Position numbers and translations under genes: made by a program. Source: AWTP1-13 sp963820375 (lineage in GTDB: Bacteria; Pseudomonadota; Alphaproteobacteria; Rhizobiales; Hyphomicrobiaceae). From it: 64,000 nucleotides of DNA. The notes under the pieces were generated by a model that was not told the DNA's origin, made no database searches, and was given only the letters and a program-made list of their open reading frames with translations. This document shows positions 8,838 to 16,583 of the stretch, piece after piece. Each line of letters starts with the position of its first letter. Position 1 is the stretch's first letter. The stretch is from contig CAWFZX010000006.1 in the NCBI GenBank assembly GCA_963820375.1, positions 134,621 to 198,620 of the forward strand. Reading direction: 5' to 3'.

Positions 8838-9128
8838 CGGGCCATGGCAATCACCCCGGCCGTTGTACGTGCGCTTGCGGGGGAGGCGCGCCGTCTGATC
8901 GCCAGCTGCAAGGACGCCCCGCGCGGCATCGATGGCGACTTGCCCGTGCCGGCCATGCGCCGAGGATGTGTGCGTCCAGGGCTTGAGAAGCGCGCTGTTG
9001 GCCGCCGTGTCCCGGCGCCGAGGCAAAGGCGCCGGCTTTGCGCGTGGCGCGCATGGGCGCAACCAGCCGCCGGCTGCCGCGGCGGTGGCCGAGGCCAACA
9101 GCATTGGCCGCATCGGGACGGCGCCGGC
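8838..9128 (+). other. gatC-gatA spacer, possibly a degenerate insertion
   Basis: gatC and gatA are usually only a few bases apart, but here about 290 bp separate them. An ATG at 8844 is in frame with gatA and would add 95 Arg/Gly-rich residues with no resemblance to GatA, so I treat it as non-coding. No hairpin or RNA gene was recognised. Confidence 0.4.
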
Positions 9129-10676
9129 ATGAGCGACCTCACCCAACTGACATTGGCGCAAGCACGCCAAGGCCTTGCCGCCAAGCGCTTCTCGGCGGCG
9201 GAATTGACGGCAGCCTTCCTCGAGGCCATTGCCGCCAGCAACAAATCGCTCAATGCCTACGTGCTGCCGACGCCGGATCATGCCCTGGCGCAAGCGCAGC
9301 TCAGCGACGAGCGCTACGCCAAGGGCGAGGCCCGGCCGCTCGAAGGTCTGCCTCTGGGGATTAAGGACCTTTATTGCACCAAGGGCGTGCGCACGACGGC
9401 CTGCTCCAGGATTCTCGACGGCTTTACGCCGACCTACGAATCCAGCGTGACGCAGAACTTGTGGGACGCCGGCGCGCTGATGCTGGGTAAACTCAACAAC
9501 GATGAGTTTGCCATGGGGTCTTCGAACGAGACGAGTTGCTTCGGTCCGGTGGTCAACCCGTGGCGGCGCAAGGGCTCCAACGTGGCGCTGGTGCCGGGCG
9601 GCTCGTCGGGCGGCTCGGCTGCGGCGGTGGCCGCCGATCTGTGTCTCGGCGCCACGGCCACGGATACCGGCGGCTCGATTCGCCAGCCGGCAGCGATCAC
9701 CGGCACGGTCGGGATCAAGCCGACCTACGGGCGCTGCTCACGCTGGGGTATCGTCGCCTTTGCCTCCTCCCTTGACCAGGCGGGGCCGATCGCCAAGACG
9801 GTGCGCGATGCCGCAATTTTGCTGCGGCATATGGCGGGCGTTGACGACAAGGATTCAACCTCGGTCGACATTGCCGTGCCCGACTACGAGGCGGCCGTGG
9901 GCCAGTCCATCAAGGGTCTCAAGGTGGGCGTGCCGAAGGAGTATCGCCTGGATGGCATGCCGCAGGAGATCGAGGAGCTCTGGCAGCAGGGCATCGACTG
10001 GCTGAAGGCGGCCGGAGCCAGCGTGCATGAGGTTTCGCTACCGCACACCAAGTATGCCTTGCCGGCCTACTACATCGTCGCGCCGGCCGAGTGCTCGTCC
10101 AATCTCGCGCGCTACGACAGCGTCCGCTACGGCCTGCGCCGGCCGGGCCGCGACCTGATCGATACGTACGAGACGACGCGTGCCGCCGGTTTCGGCGCCG
10201 AGGTGCGCCGACGCGTGCTGATTGGCACTTACGTGCTTTCGGCCGGCTATTACGATGCCTATTACCTCAAGGCTCAGAAGGTGCGCACGCTTATCAAGCG
10301 CGATTTCGAGGCCGCGTTCGCGACGGTCGACGTGCTGCTGACGCCGACCACCCCCGGGCCGGCCTTTGGCATCGGTGAGGTGTCGGGCGACCCGGTGCAG
10401 ATGTATCTCAACGACATTTTCACCGTCACGGTGAACATGGCGGGGCTGCCCGGCATTTCCGTACCGGCGGGACTTTCCTCGGAGCACACCCCATTGGGCC
10501 TGCAACTGATCGGCAGGCCGTTTGATGAGGCGACGCTGTTCCGCGTCGCCGGGGTGATCGAGGATGCGGCTGGCCGCTTCGTCGCGCCGGGGCGCTGGTG
10601 GGATTCGCGTCCGCTGAGTGCACCGCGGCCGGCGGCGTCGACGGCGGCCGGCAAGTCGGGAGGTGAAAACACATGA
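9129..10676 (+). CDS. gatA: Asp-tRNA(Asn)/Glu-tRNA(Gln) amidotransferase subunit A
   Basis: 515 residues. The amidase-signature catalytic triad region is clear: GIKDLYCTKG carries the Lys, GGSSGGSAAAVAADL the cis-Ser, and ATDTGGSIRQPA the nucleophilic Ser. GIKPTYGRCSRWG follows. It hydrolyses glutamine to feed ammonia to GatB. The start at 9129 (MSDLTQLTLAQAR) fits the family N-terminus. Its stop overlaps the next start (ATGA, 10673-10676), so it is translationally coupled to the chorismate mutase. Confidence 0.95.
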   Translation: MSDLTQLTLAQARQGLAAKRFSAAELTAAFLEAIAASNKSLNAYVLPTPDHALAQAQLSDERYAKGEARPLEGLPLGIKDLYCTKGVRTTACSRILDGFTPTYESSVTQNLWDAGALMLGKLNNDEFAMGSSNETSCFGPVVNPWRRKGSNVALVPGGSSGGSAAAVAADLCLGATATDTGGSIRQPAAITGTVGIKPTYGRCSRWGIVAFASSLDQAGPIAKTVRDAAILLRHMAGVDDKDSTSVDIAVPDYEAAVGQSIKGLKVGVPKEYRLDGMPQEIEELWQQGIDWLKAAGASVHEVSLPHTKYALPAYYIVAPAECSSNLARYDSVRYGLRRPGRDLIDTYETTRAAGFGAEVRRRVLIGTYVLSAGYYDAYYLKAQKVRTLIKRDFEAAFATVDVLLTPTTPGPAFGIGEVSGDPVQMYLNDIFTVTVNMAGLPGISVPAGLSSEHTPLGLQLIGRPFDEATLFRVAGVIEDAAGRFVAPGRWWDSRPLSAPRPAASTAAGKSGGENT

Positions 10677-10996
10677 GTGGGCGACCAGCCGAGGAGTGTC
10701 GCGACCTGGCGCAGGTCAGGGTCGAGATCGACCGCATCGACAATGCCATCGTTGACAGCATCGCCGAACGTCTCGGCTACGTCGAGCGCGCCTGGCAGTT
10801 GAAGCTCGAGTTGGGTCAGGAAGCCAACGTGCCTTGGCGCAACCAGCAGGTGATCGACAAGGTACGCAGACGCGCCAGCGAACGGGGGGTGCCACCGGAT
10901 TTGTGCGAAGCGCTCTGGCGCCAGATGATCGGCTGGTTCATCCAATACGAAGAGGAGAAACTGCGCCACCAGATTGAAGGCAAGCCTGCCGGCTAG
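10673..10996 (+). CDS. Chorismate mutase, AroQ class
   Basis: 107 residues, a single all-helical AroQ domain: LAQVRVEIDRIDNAIV, AERLGYVERAWQLK, then the C-terminal helix with LWRQMIGWFIQYEEEKL. It would convert chorismate to prephenate. Some short relatives are isochorismate-pyruvate lyases. It overlaps gatA by 4 bp, an unusual functional pairing. No signal peptide, so cytoplasmic. Confidence 0.85.
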   Translation: MSGRPAEECRDLAQVRVEIDRIDNAIVDSIAERLGYVERAWQLKLELGQEANVPWRNQQVIDKVRRRASERGVPPDLCEALWRQMIGWFIQYEEEKLRHQIEGKPAG

Positions 10997-11021
10997 CAGC
11001 GATCAGGGTCCAGCTCCCCCT

Positions 11022-11528
11022 ATGCCGCCCCTTGTCCCCGTCGATCCGAGTGCCGTCGTTCTGACCGCGCTCTTTAATCCGGCCGTGGTGATGGTCGCCC
11101 TTTGGCTGGGCGCCAAGGCGGATCAATGGCAAAAGCTGCCGGTTGCCGCGTTTGCGGCGGCGCTGATTGGCTCCATCTTCGTCTATGTTGCCGTGTTCGT
11201 CGGTGTGCCCGGGGTGGTGGGCGTCGGTCGGGCGGCGGCGGGCGTGTTTATCGCCGAGTTTGTCTTTGGCCTGGCCTGGGCCGCACTGGGCTACCAGTTT
11301 TGGCGCTGGCGGCCCATGAGGCCCGCCCTGAGCTTGCTGCGCTGGTGGCTGATCGGCACGGGGCTGGTGCTCGGCGCCGTTCTGGTCTGGGCGTTCGCCC
11401 CGGTCCTGGTGTTCCTGGCCTTGCTGACGGGCGCCCTCGGCGTGCTGGCGATGGCCATGATCGGCCTGGCGCGCAGCTTGGAGCGCGCGTTACGCAAAGG
11501 CCGCGCCGACGATGGCGCGCAGCGCTAG
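11022..11528 (+). CDS. Four-span inner-membrane protein of unknown function
   Basis: 168 residues from the ATG at 11022 (MPPLVPVDPSAV); an alternative ATG at 10974 would overlap the chorismate mutase gene. Hydrophobic segments are seen around LTALFNPAVVMVALWLG, VAAFAAALIGSIFVYVAVF, AGVFIAEFVFGLAWAALG and the long LIGTGLVLGAVLVWAFAPVL stretch. The C-terminus is basic. No catalytic motif. Relatives sit next to gat genes in other alphaproteobacteria as far as I recall, but no function is known to me. Confidence 0.7.
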   Translation: MPPLVPVDPSAVVLTALFNPAVVMVALWLGAKADQWQKLPVAAFAAALIGSIFVYVAVFVGVPGVVGVGRAAAGVFIAEFVFGLAWAALGYQFWRWRPMRPALSLLRWWLIGTGLVLGAVLVWAFAPVLVFLALLTGALGVLAMAMIGLARSLERALRKGRADDGAQR

Positions 11529-11567
11529 CCTGGTCTTGCCGCCCTAGAATGGCCCCCTCGCCACGGG

Positions 11568-12164
11568 CTAGGCCGCAACAGCCGTTACCTGCCTCGGCTC
11601 CGTGCCGGGCAGGTGGGGCCGCCAAGGCTCCAGGGTCTTCTGCAGCAGCAGCACGCCACCCACTTCCAAGCTGCGCCGGACCGAGAAGCCTGCCCGGCGC
11701 GCCAGCGCGATCATGCGCGCATTGCTCGCCAGCGTCTCACCCACCAGGTGGGTGATACCGGCCGATGCCGCGCGGCAGATCAGCTTGTTGAGCAAGAGGC
11801 TCGCCAGGCCCAGACCCTGCCAGCCCTCGGCAACGGCAATGGCAAACTCGGCACTCATCCTGTCCGCCAGCCGCGCATAGCGCGCTTCCGCGATCAGCGT
11901 CTCGCGATCGCCGCAAAACACCTCCGCCAGCAAGGCCACGTGCTCGCTGTCGTCGACTTCGGTCAGGCGTTTGACGAGTGCAGCTGGCAGGCTGCGCATG
12001 GGTGACAGGAAGCGCTGATAGCGCGCCGTCGGCGACAGGCTCCCGAAGAACGCTTTCGCCAGCTCCGCGTCCTGCGGCAGCAGCGGCCGGATCACCACGC
12101 GCTGGCCGCCGAGCGCAACGACGTCGACGCGTTCGGCCGCAAACCGATCGATTTGATTGGTCAT
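11568..12164 (-). CDS. GNAT-family N-acetyltransferase
   Basis: 198 residues. The acetyl-CoA site is the AEGWQGLGLASLLLNKL segment (Q/R-x-x-G-x-G/A variant), preceded by EFAIAVAE and followed by ASNARMIALARRAGF. The N-terminal strand GQRVVIRPLLPQDAELAKAFF is typical. The substrate is unknown. The start at 12164 (MTNQIDRF) was chosen; the upstream extension is antisense-like low-complexity sequence. It ends near the 3' end of the membrane-protein gene (convergent). Confidence 0.85.
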   Translation of the reverse strand: MTNQIDRFAAERVDVVALGGQRVVIRPLLPQDAELAKAFFGSLSPTARYQRFLSPMRSLPAALVKRLTEVDDSEHVALLAEVFCGDRETLIAEARYARLADRMSAEFAIAVAEGWQGLGLASLLLNKLICRAASAGITHLVGETLASNARMIALARRAGFSVRRSLEVGGVLLLQKTLEPWRPHLPGTEPRQVTAVAA

Positions 12165-12208
12165 GGGTGCAAGATCCCGGTGCAGCTGAATTTGCCACCA
12201 CCCGCGTC

Positions 12209-12499
12209 TTAGGCGGCGTGTTTCCTGGGCAGGGGCCGCAAGGCTGTGCGGCGGCGGGCGGGCGCGGCGCACCGCACCACCCGCAAGCGCGCCGGCTGCA
12301 GCGCATAGACGATGGCCAGACCAGGCCGATCGAGCCTGAAGCTGGCGCCGGCTGCAAGCGTGATGTCGCGATGATCGGCGTGTTGGGTGATCCACAGCAC
12401 GCCGCTCAGGCATTCGATCAGCCAACCGGCGCCGTCCTCGATGCGATGGATGCCGCGCGCCTTGACAGAGACCACATCTGCGTCGATCAAGGGGGTCAT
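12209..12499 (-). CDS. DUF2917-type small protein
   Basis: 96 residues with a compact beta-rich, cupin-like sequence: LSGVLWITQHADHRDITLAAGASF and PARLRVV. This matches the pattern I know as DUF2917, often located beside a LysR (GcvA-like) regulator, as here. The C-terminal tail is Arg/Ala-rich. No function known. It is divergent from the LysR gene. Confidence 0.75.
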   Translation of the reverse strand: MTPLIDADVVSVKARGIHRIEDGAGWLIECLSGVLWITQHADHRDITLAAGASFRLDRPGLAIVYALQPARLRVVRCAAPARRRTALRPLPRKHAA

Positions 12500-12514
12500 T
12501 GTCGCCTCCTTTTG

Positions 12515-12531
12515 GATGCGCCTAGCGCATC
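12515..12531. promoter_or_regulatory. Perfect palindrome GATGCGC-CTA-GCGCATC
   Basis: Seven-base arms with a 3-nt centre, 16 bp upstream of the DUF2917 start. It could be an operator for the divergent LysR protein or a small hairpin in the DUF2917 leader. Confidence 0.4.
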
Positions 12532-12552
12532 TAAGGTTGCTCTTTTACCTTA
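12532..12552. promoter_or_regulatory. Inverted repeat TAAGGT-N9-ACCTTA, candidate LysR operator
   Basis: Perfect 6-bp arms with a 9-bp spacer in the divergent DUF2917/LysR intergenic region, about 75 bp upstream of the LysR start. LysR regulators bind dyads of this span in shared divergent promoters. The symmetry is seen; regulation is inferred. Confidence 0.45.
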
Positions 12553-12626
12553 CTGAGGTATAGAAATAGCTGGACTTGTGCGATGCCACAAACGACCATT
12601 TCTCACCCAATACATGAGTTTTACGA

Positions 12627-13619
12627 ATGGCTAGGCGTTTCCATCTGCCGCCCCTCGACTTGATCCAGGGCTTTGAGGCCGCGGCCAGAAACCTCAGTTT
12701 CACCAAGGCGGCTGAGGAATTGGCGGTGACCCAGTCGGCCATCAGCCGGCAGATCCGGGGCCTCGAGGAGCACCTGGGCGTGGCCCTGTTTGAGCGGCGC
12801 GCGCGCGCTATTGCGCTCACCGAGCAAGGCCAGACGCTCAATCGTGCCGCCAGTGACCTGCTCGAGCGCCTGCAGCAGGTGACGGACGCCCTGCGCGCGG
12901 ACGGCGCTGCGCGTCACCTGACCGTCACCACCACCAGCGGATTTGCCTCGCTGTGGTTGATCCCCCGCCTGCGCCGCTTCACCCAGCTGCATCCCGACGT
13001 CGATGTGCGCATCTCGGCCACCTACAAGACCGTCAATTTGGAGCGCAGCCTGGTCGACGTGGCGGTGCGCTACTTGCGCACCGACGACGCTCCCGAGGGG
13101 GCACAGCTGCTGTTCGGCGAGGAATTGTTTCCCGTCTGCAGTCCGCTGCTCACCAGTGAGGGTGAGCAGCCGTTGCGCAGCTTGGAGGATCTTCGGCACC
13201 ATGCTCTGCTGCGCATCGACGAGGCCGGCGGATTTCTGGATTGGGGAACCTGGCTCGAGGCGCAAGGGCTAAGCGACTTCAAACCGGCCGCTTCGCTGAG
13301 ATTTGACAACTACGAGCAGATGATCGCGGCGGCCGTTGCCGCCCAGGGTGTGGCGATGGGGATCAGCAGCCTGGTCAGCAGGCTGATGCAGGCCGGCCAG
13401 CTGATCGCGCCGTTTAGCAAGAGCGTGATCGGCACGCGCTCCTACTATGTCATATCCTCTGCCGCCACCGGCCTGCGTCCACACGTTCAGGCCTTCGTCG
13501 CTTGGCTGGTTGCCGAAGCCGCCGAGGCCGCCGTCGGCAAGGCTGAGCCGCCGGCTAGGAGCCAACCACCAGCGGTGCCGTCAGCCGCCGCAGGGCGGCG
13601 AGCGCGCTCAACGCCGTGA
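12627..13619 (+). CDS. LysR-family transcriptional regulator, GcvA-like
   Basis: 330 residues. The N-terminal HTH is textbook: LIQGFEAAARNLSFTKAAEE, then VTQSAISRQIRGLEEHLGVALFER. The periplasmic-binding-like effector domain spans about residues 90-300. The GcvA branch includes activators of amino-acid and antibiotic-resistance genes. It is divergent from the DUF2917 gene, a probable target. The last 65 bp overlap the convergent aspartate dehydrogenase gene, and the C-terminal tail is low-complexity, so the natural stop may once have been earlier. Confidence 0.9.
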   Translation: MARRFHLPPLDLIQGFEAAARNLSFTKAAEELAVTQSAISRQIRGLEEHLGVALFERRARAIALTEQGQTLNRAASDLLERLQQVTDALRADGAARHLTVTTTSGFASLWLIPRLRRFTQLHPDVDVRISATYKTVNLERSLVDVAVRYLRTDDAPEGAQLLFGEELFPVCSPLLTSEGEQPLRSLEDLRHHALLRIDEAGGFLDWGTWLEAQGLSDFKPAASLRFDNYEQMIAAAVAAQGVAMGISSLVSRLMQAGQLIAPFSKSVIGTRSYYVISSAATGLRPHVQAFVAWLVAEAAEAAVGKAEPPARSQPPAVPSAAAGRRARSTP

Positions 13620-14379
13620 TCCGGCCGGTGCGCGGGTTCTCCGGCGTGGGGATGTTTTGGATGGTCATGCTGAGATCGGAGGAATCCGAGGTCAGGATGA
13701 TGTTATGCGTATTGTGCGTGACGGTCGGGTCGGCCCAGATCTCCACGCGGGTGCGATCCGGACCAATGCCGGCCAGCGACAAGGCGACGGCCACGTTGAC
13801 GTTGGCGGGGAAGCCGGCGATCGCCTCGCGGGCGCTGCCTGCGAACACCAGCAGCGGCTCCTGCAAGCCTGTCAGCGAGATGTTGCGTTCGCGCAGCAGG
13901 GGAGCGCCCATTAGGCCGGCCGGCGGCTTGCGCGTGACCATCCGCACCGAGCTGATGTTGCCTTCCGCCGCGGCGCGCACGGCATCGAGGCCCAACAGCG
14001 CGCCGGTTGGCACGACAATGCGCGCCCCCGTCTGGCGGGCGCGTTCGATCAAAGCGAGGTGATCGAGAAGTGCCCCCACCGACAGCGGCATGAAGATGCG
14101 GGCCCGGGCGATGGCGGGCTCCGCCACCGCGGCGAACTGGGCGGCGGGCAGGCATTCCAGGATGATATCGGCGGCATCCGCCAGGGCGGCGAGCGACAAG
14201 AGGGGCGGCGGGGAGCGGAAGGCAGCCGTGGCGCGGCGCGCCTTGTCGCTATCGCGCGCCGCGGCCGCCACCAGGGTGATGCCGGGCAGCTCCCCGGCAT
14301 CGACGCGGCGGGCCACGGCGAGACCGATGGCACCCAGGCCGGCGATCGCCAGCGTCAGGGGAGCGTGCGGCGTGGGCAT
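13555..14379 (-). CDS. nadX: L-aspartate dehydrogenase
   Basis: 274 residues. N-terminal Rossmann nucleotide site LTLAIAGLGAIGLAVARRV, then IILECLPAAQF, VPTGALLGLDAVRAA and FPANVNVAVALSLAGIG, which match archaeal/bacterial aspartate dehydrogenase. It oxidises aspartate to iminoaspartate, which can feed NAD synthesis. The start at 14379 (MPTPHAPL) was chosen over an upstream ATG that runs antisense through the thioesterase gene. The 3' end overlaps the LysR gene by 65 bp. Confidence 0.88.
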   Translation of the reverse strand: MPTPHAPLTLAIAGLGAIGLAVARRVDAGELPGITLVAAAARDSDKARRATAAFRSPPPLLSLAALADAADIILECLPAAQFAAVAEPAIARARIFMPLSVGALLDHLALIERARQTGARIVVPTGALLGLDAVRAAAEGNISSVRMVTRKPPAGLMGAPLLRERNISLTGLQEPLLVFAGSAREAIAGFPANVNVAVALSLAGIGPDRTRVEIWADPTVTHNTHNIILTSDSSDLSMTIQNIPTPENPRTGRITALSALAALRRLTAPLVVGS

Positions 14380-14514
14380 CTGGAAGCTCCAGCTAAGGGT
14401 TGGTGCACTTGGGCGGTGTCGATATCTTTCGGCCTGCCCCGCAACAAAGGGATTTTTCGCGCCCGGCCGATCTGCGACACTGCCGAGCCGATGGCGCCTG
14501 TCAGGAGAGCTCTT

Positions 14515-14943
14515 TTGCATATCAAGCTGCCCCAGTCGATCGCCGAATGGAACGCCGCCGGCGCCCAATATCTGCCCGGACACCTCGGCATGCAGTTCCT
14601 GAAAGTCGAACCGCAGGAAGTGGTGGCAACCTTTGCAGTGCGCCAAGCGCTGGAGGCCTGGAACGGTTATCTGCATGCCGGGAGCGTGGTGTCTCTGGCC
14701 GACACCTGCTGCGGCTACGGCACTTTACGCAGCCTGCCGCAGGGGGCGACGGGCTTTACCACCATCGAGCTCAAGAGCAACTTCTTTGCTTCGGCGCGGA
14801 CGGGTGTGATCGTCTGTAGCGCCAAGCCGCTCCATCAAGGTCGCACCACGCAGGTGTGGGATGCCCAGGTCTGCCGCGAGGGCGAGGCCAAGCCCATCGC
14901 CCAGTTTCGCAACACCCAATTGATCCTTTGGCCCCAGGCATGA
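14515..14943 (+). CDS. PaaI-family hotdog thioesterase (TTG start)
   Basis: 142 residues: LEAWNGYLHAGSVVSLADTCCG is the hotdog active-site helix region (N-G-x-x-H-A-G), followed by TTIELKSNFF. The fold hydrolyses acyl-CoA or aryl-CoA thioesters. I chose TTG at 14515 because CAGGAGAG lies 5-12 nt upstream; an in-frame ATG at 14491 lacks such a site. The stop overlaps the aldo/keto reductase start (ATGA, 14940-14943), so they form an operon. Confidence 0.85.
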   Translation: MHIKLPQSIAEWNAAGAQYLPGHLGMQFLKVEPQEVVATFAVRQALEAWNGYLHAGSVVSLADTCCGYGTLRSLPQGATGFTTIELKSNFFASARTGVIVCSAKPLHQGRTTQVWDAQVCREGEAKPIAQFRNTQLILWPQA

Positions 14944-15905
14944 GCGCACGATCAGCGCGCACGGCCAGGCCCTCCCGCAGAGATGTTTGCGGGTTGGCCG
15001 CCGGCGCTGGTTGCGCGGCGCTTTCCGGCCTCGTCTCTCACCCCCAGGCTCAGCCCTTGCAAACGGAAGCGACCATGCTGACGCGACCCATCCCACAAAG
15101 CCAGGAGCCGCTGCCGGTCGTGGGATTTGGCACCTGGCAGACCTTCGACATCGGCAGCGATCGCCAGGACTTGGACCGGCGCAAAGAGGTCTTGAGCATC
15201 TTGTTTGAGGCGGGTGGCAAGGTGATCAATTCCTCGCCGATGTACGGCCGCGCCGAAGCGGTGGTGGGGCAACTGCTCAGCGAGATGCAGGCCCATGCCA
15301 AGGCCTTTCTGGCCACCAAGGTCTGGACCACGGGTGCGGCCGCCGGCAGTCGCCAGATGAATGCCTCGTTTGCCAACTACCAGACGCGCAGCATCGATCT
15401 GATGCAGATCCACAATCTGGTGGACTGGCGCACGCAGCTGCGCACGCTCAGGGCCTGGAAGGAGGCAAAACGCTTTCGCTACATCGGCCTCACCCACTAC
15501 ACCGTGCCGGAGTTGGAGCATCTGGCCGCTATTCTGCGGGACGAGCCGCTCGACTTTGTCCAATTCGGCTACTCCATCAACGTACGCGCTGCCGAAGCGC
15601 GCCTGTTGCCATTGGCAGCGGAGCGGGGGGTGGCCGTGATCGTCAATCAGCCATTCGACAGCGGCGCGCTGTTTGGCAAGGTGCGCGGCAAGGCCCTGCC
15701 GGCGTGGGCCTCCGAGTTCGATTGCGTGAGCTGGGGACAATTTTTCTTGAAATACATCCTGGGACACCCCGCCGTGACCTGCGTCATTCCCGGCACGGCC
15801 AAGCCCGAGCATGCCCGCGACAATGTGGCCGCGGGCCAGGGCCGTCTGCCGGACGCAGGCCAGCGCCGGCGCATGAGCGCCTCCTGGGAAGCCGGCCTCC
15901 GCTAG
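14940..15905 (+). CDS. Aldo/keto reductase with a twin-arginine-like signal
   Basis: 321 residues. The N-terminus has SRRDVCGLAAGAGCAALSG (about residues 12-30), a Tat-type RR followed by a hydrophobic segment, so export to the periplasm is plausible. The TIM-barrel reductase follows: VVGFGTWQTFD, NSSPMYGRAE (catalytic Tyr), FLATKVWTTG (Lys), YIGLTHYT and CVIPGTAKPEHARDN. It is co-transcribed with the thioesterase. Natural substrate unknown. Confidence 0.85.
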   Translation: MSARSARTARPSRRDVCGLAAGAGCAALSGLVSHPQAQPLQTEATMLTRPIPQSQEPLPVVGFGTWQTFDIGSDRQDLDRRKEVLSILFEAGGKVINSSPMYGRAEAVVGQLLSEMQAHAKAFLATKVWTTGAAAGSRQMNASFANYQTRSIDLMQIHNLVDWRTQLRTLRAWKEAKRFRYIGLTHYTVPELEHLAAILRDEPLDFVQFGYSINVRAAEARLLPLAAERGVAVIVNQPFDSGALFGKVRGKALPAWASEFDCVSWGQFFLKYILGHPAVTCVIPGTAKPEHARDNVAAGQGRLPDAGQRRRMSASWEAGLR

Positions 15906-16094
15906 CCTCTGCTACCGGACGGCGCCAAATCGCGGCCGGCAATTTTCGGTAGAAAGCGGTTTTTTAACACGCTGAAACAGGGCATTAGTCTGCCGGCCCG
16001 CCGCCGCCGCGTTGTGCAGGAAACCATTGCCATATGGGTGCCCAACCCGTCGGCACCTTGCCTCAGCAAGAAAGATGCGCGAGGAGGTGCACCG

Positions 16095-16460
16095 ATGGCA
16101 AAAACAGCAAGAAAAGTGAAGGCCAAAGGCGGCCGTGGGTTCGCGCAGGCGCAGATCGCGACGATGCCCCAGGTGCGCTCCGTTTTCATCGATGCCGCCG
16201 GCAAGCGCTGGCGCTGGGTGGTGGACAACAGGATGCGCGACTACGGCGCCATCGACTACTGCCGGCGCGTCATCCGCATCAATCGGGAGATGCACAAACG
16301 CGAGGGCGAATCGCTGATCGACACCTTGTTTCATGAGGAGCTGCATCGCCTGTTTCCCTACCTTGGCGAGCGCACGATCTGCGCCATGACGAGACTGCTG
16401 TTGCCGACCCTCACCAAGCGCTATCGGGCCTGGCTCTACGCGCGCATCAGGTCGCGATAG
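16095..16460 (+). CDS. Minimal HExxH protein (putative zincin)
   Basis: 121 residues. TLFHEELHRLFP holds HEELH (HExxH), the zinc-peptidase signature, in a very short protein with a basic Lys/Arg-rich N-terminus and no signal peptide. Start at 16095 with a near-perfect AGGAGGTG site at 16082-16089. No third ligand is obvious, so catalysis is uncertain. It resembles phage- or SprT-type minimal zincins in layout only. Flanked by spacers of about 190 and 120 bp. Confidence 0.7.
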   Translation: MAKTARKVKAKGGRGFAQAQIATMPQVRSVFIDAAGKRWRWVVDNRMRDYGAIDYCRRVIRINREMHKREGESLIDTLFHEELHRLFPYLGERTICAMTRLLLPTLTKRYRAWLYARIRSR

Positions 16461-16583
16461 GCGGCGGCCAGAGGGCTTGCGTTAGCGTATTGAGGACGGC
16501 GGCCGGCAAATTCGTCGTTGACTTGTTGGCGTCGTTTGGCTCCCGTGCGTCCTTTAAAGACCACCCCCGCTAAGGAGCCGCCG

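Noticed and set aside
8844..9128. N-terminal extension of gatA by 95 residues
   Set aside because: It does not resemble GatA and is Arg/Gly-rich; the family start fits 9129.
13555..13619. LysR/aspartate dehydrogenase overlap as evidence of a frameshift
   Set aside because: No alternative frame gives a better C-terminus, so the overlap is treated as ordinary.
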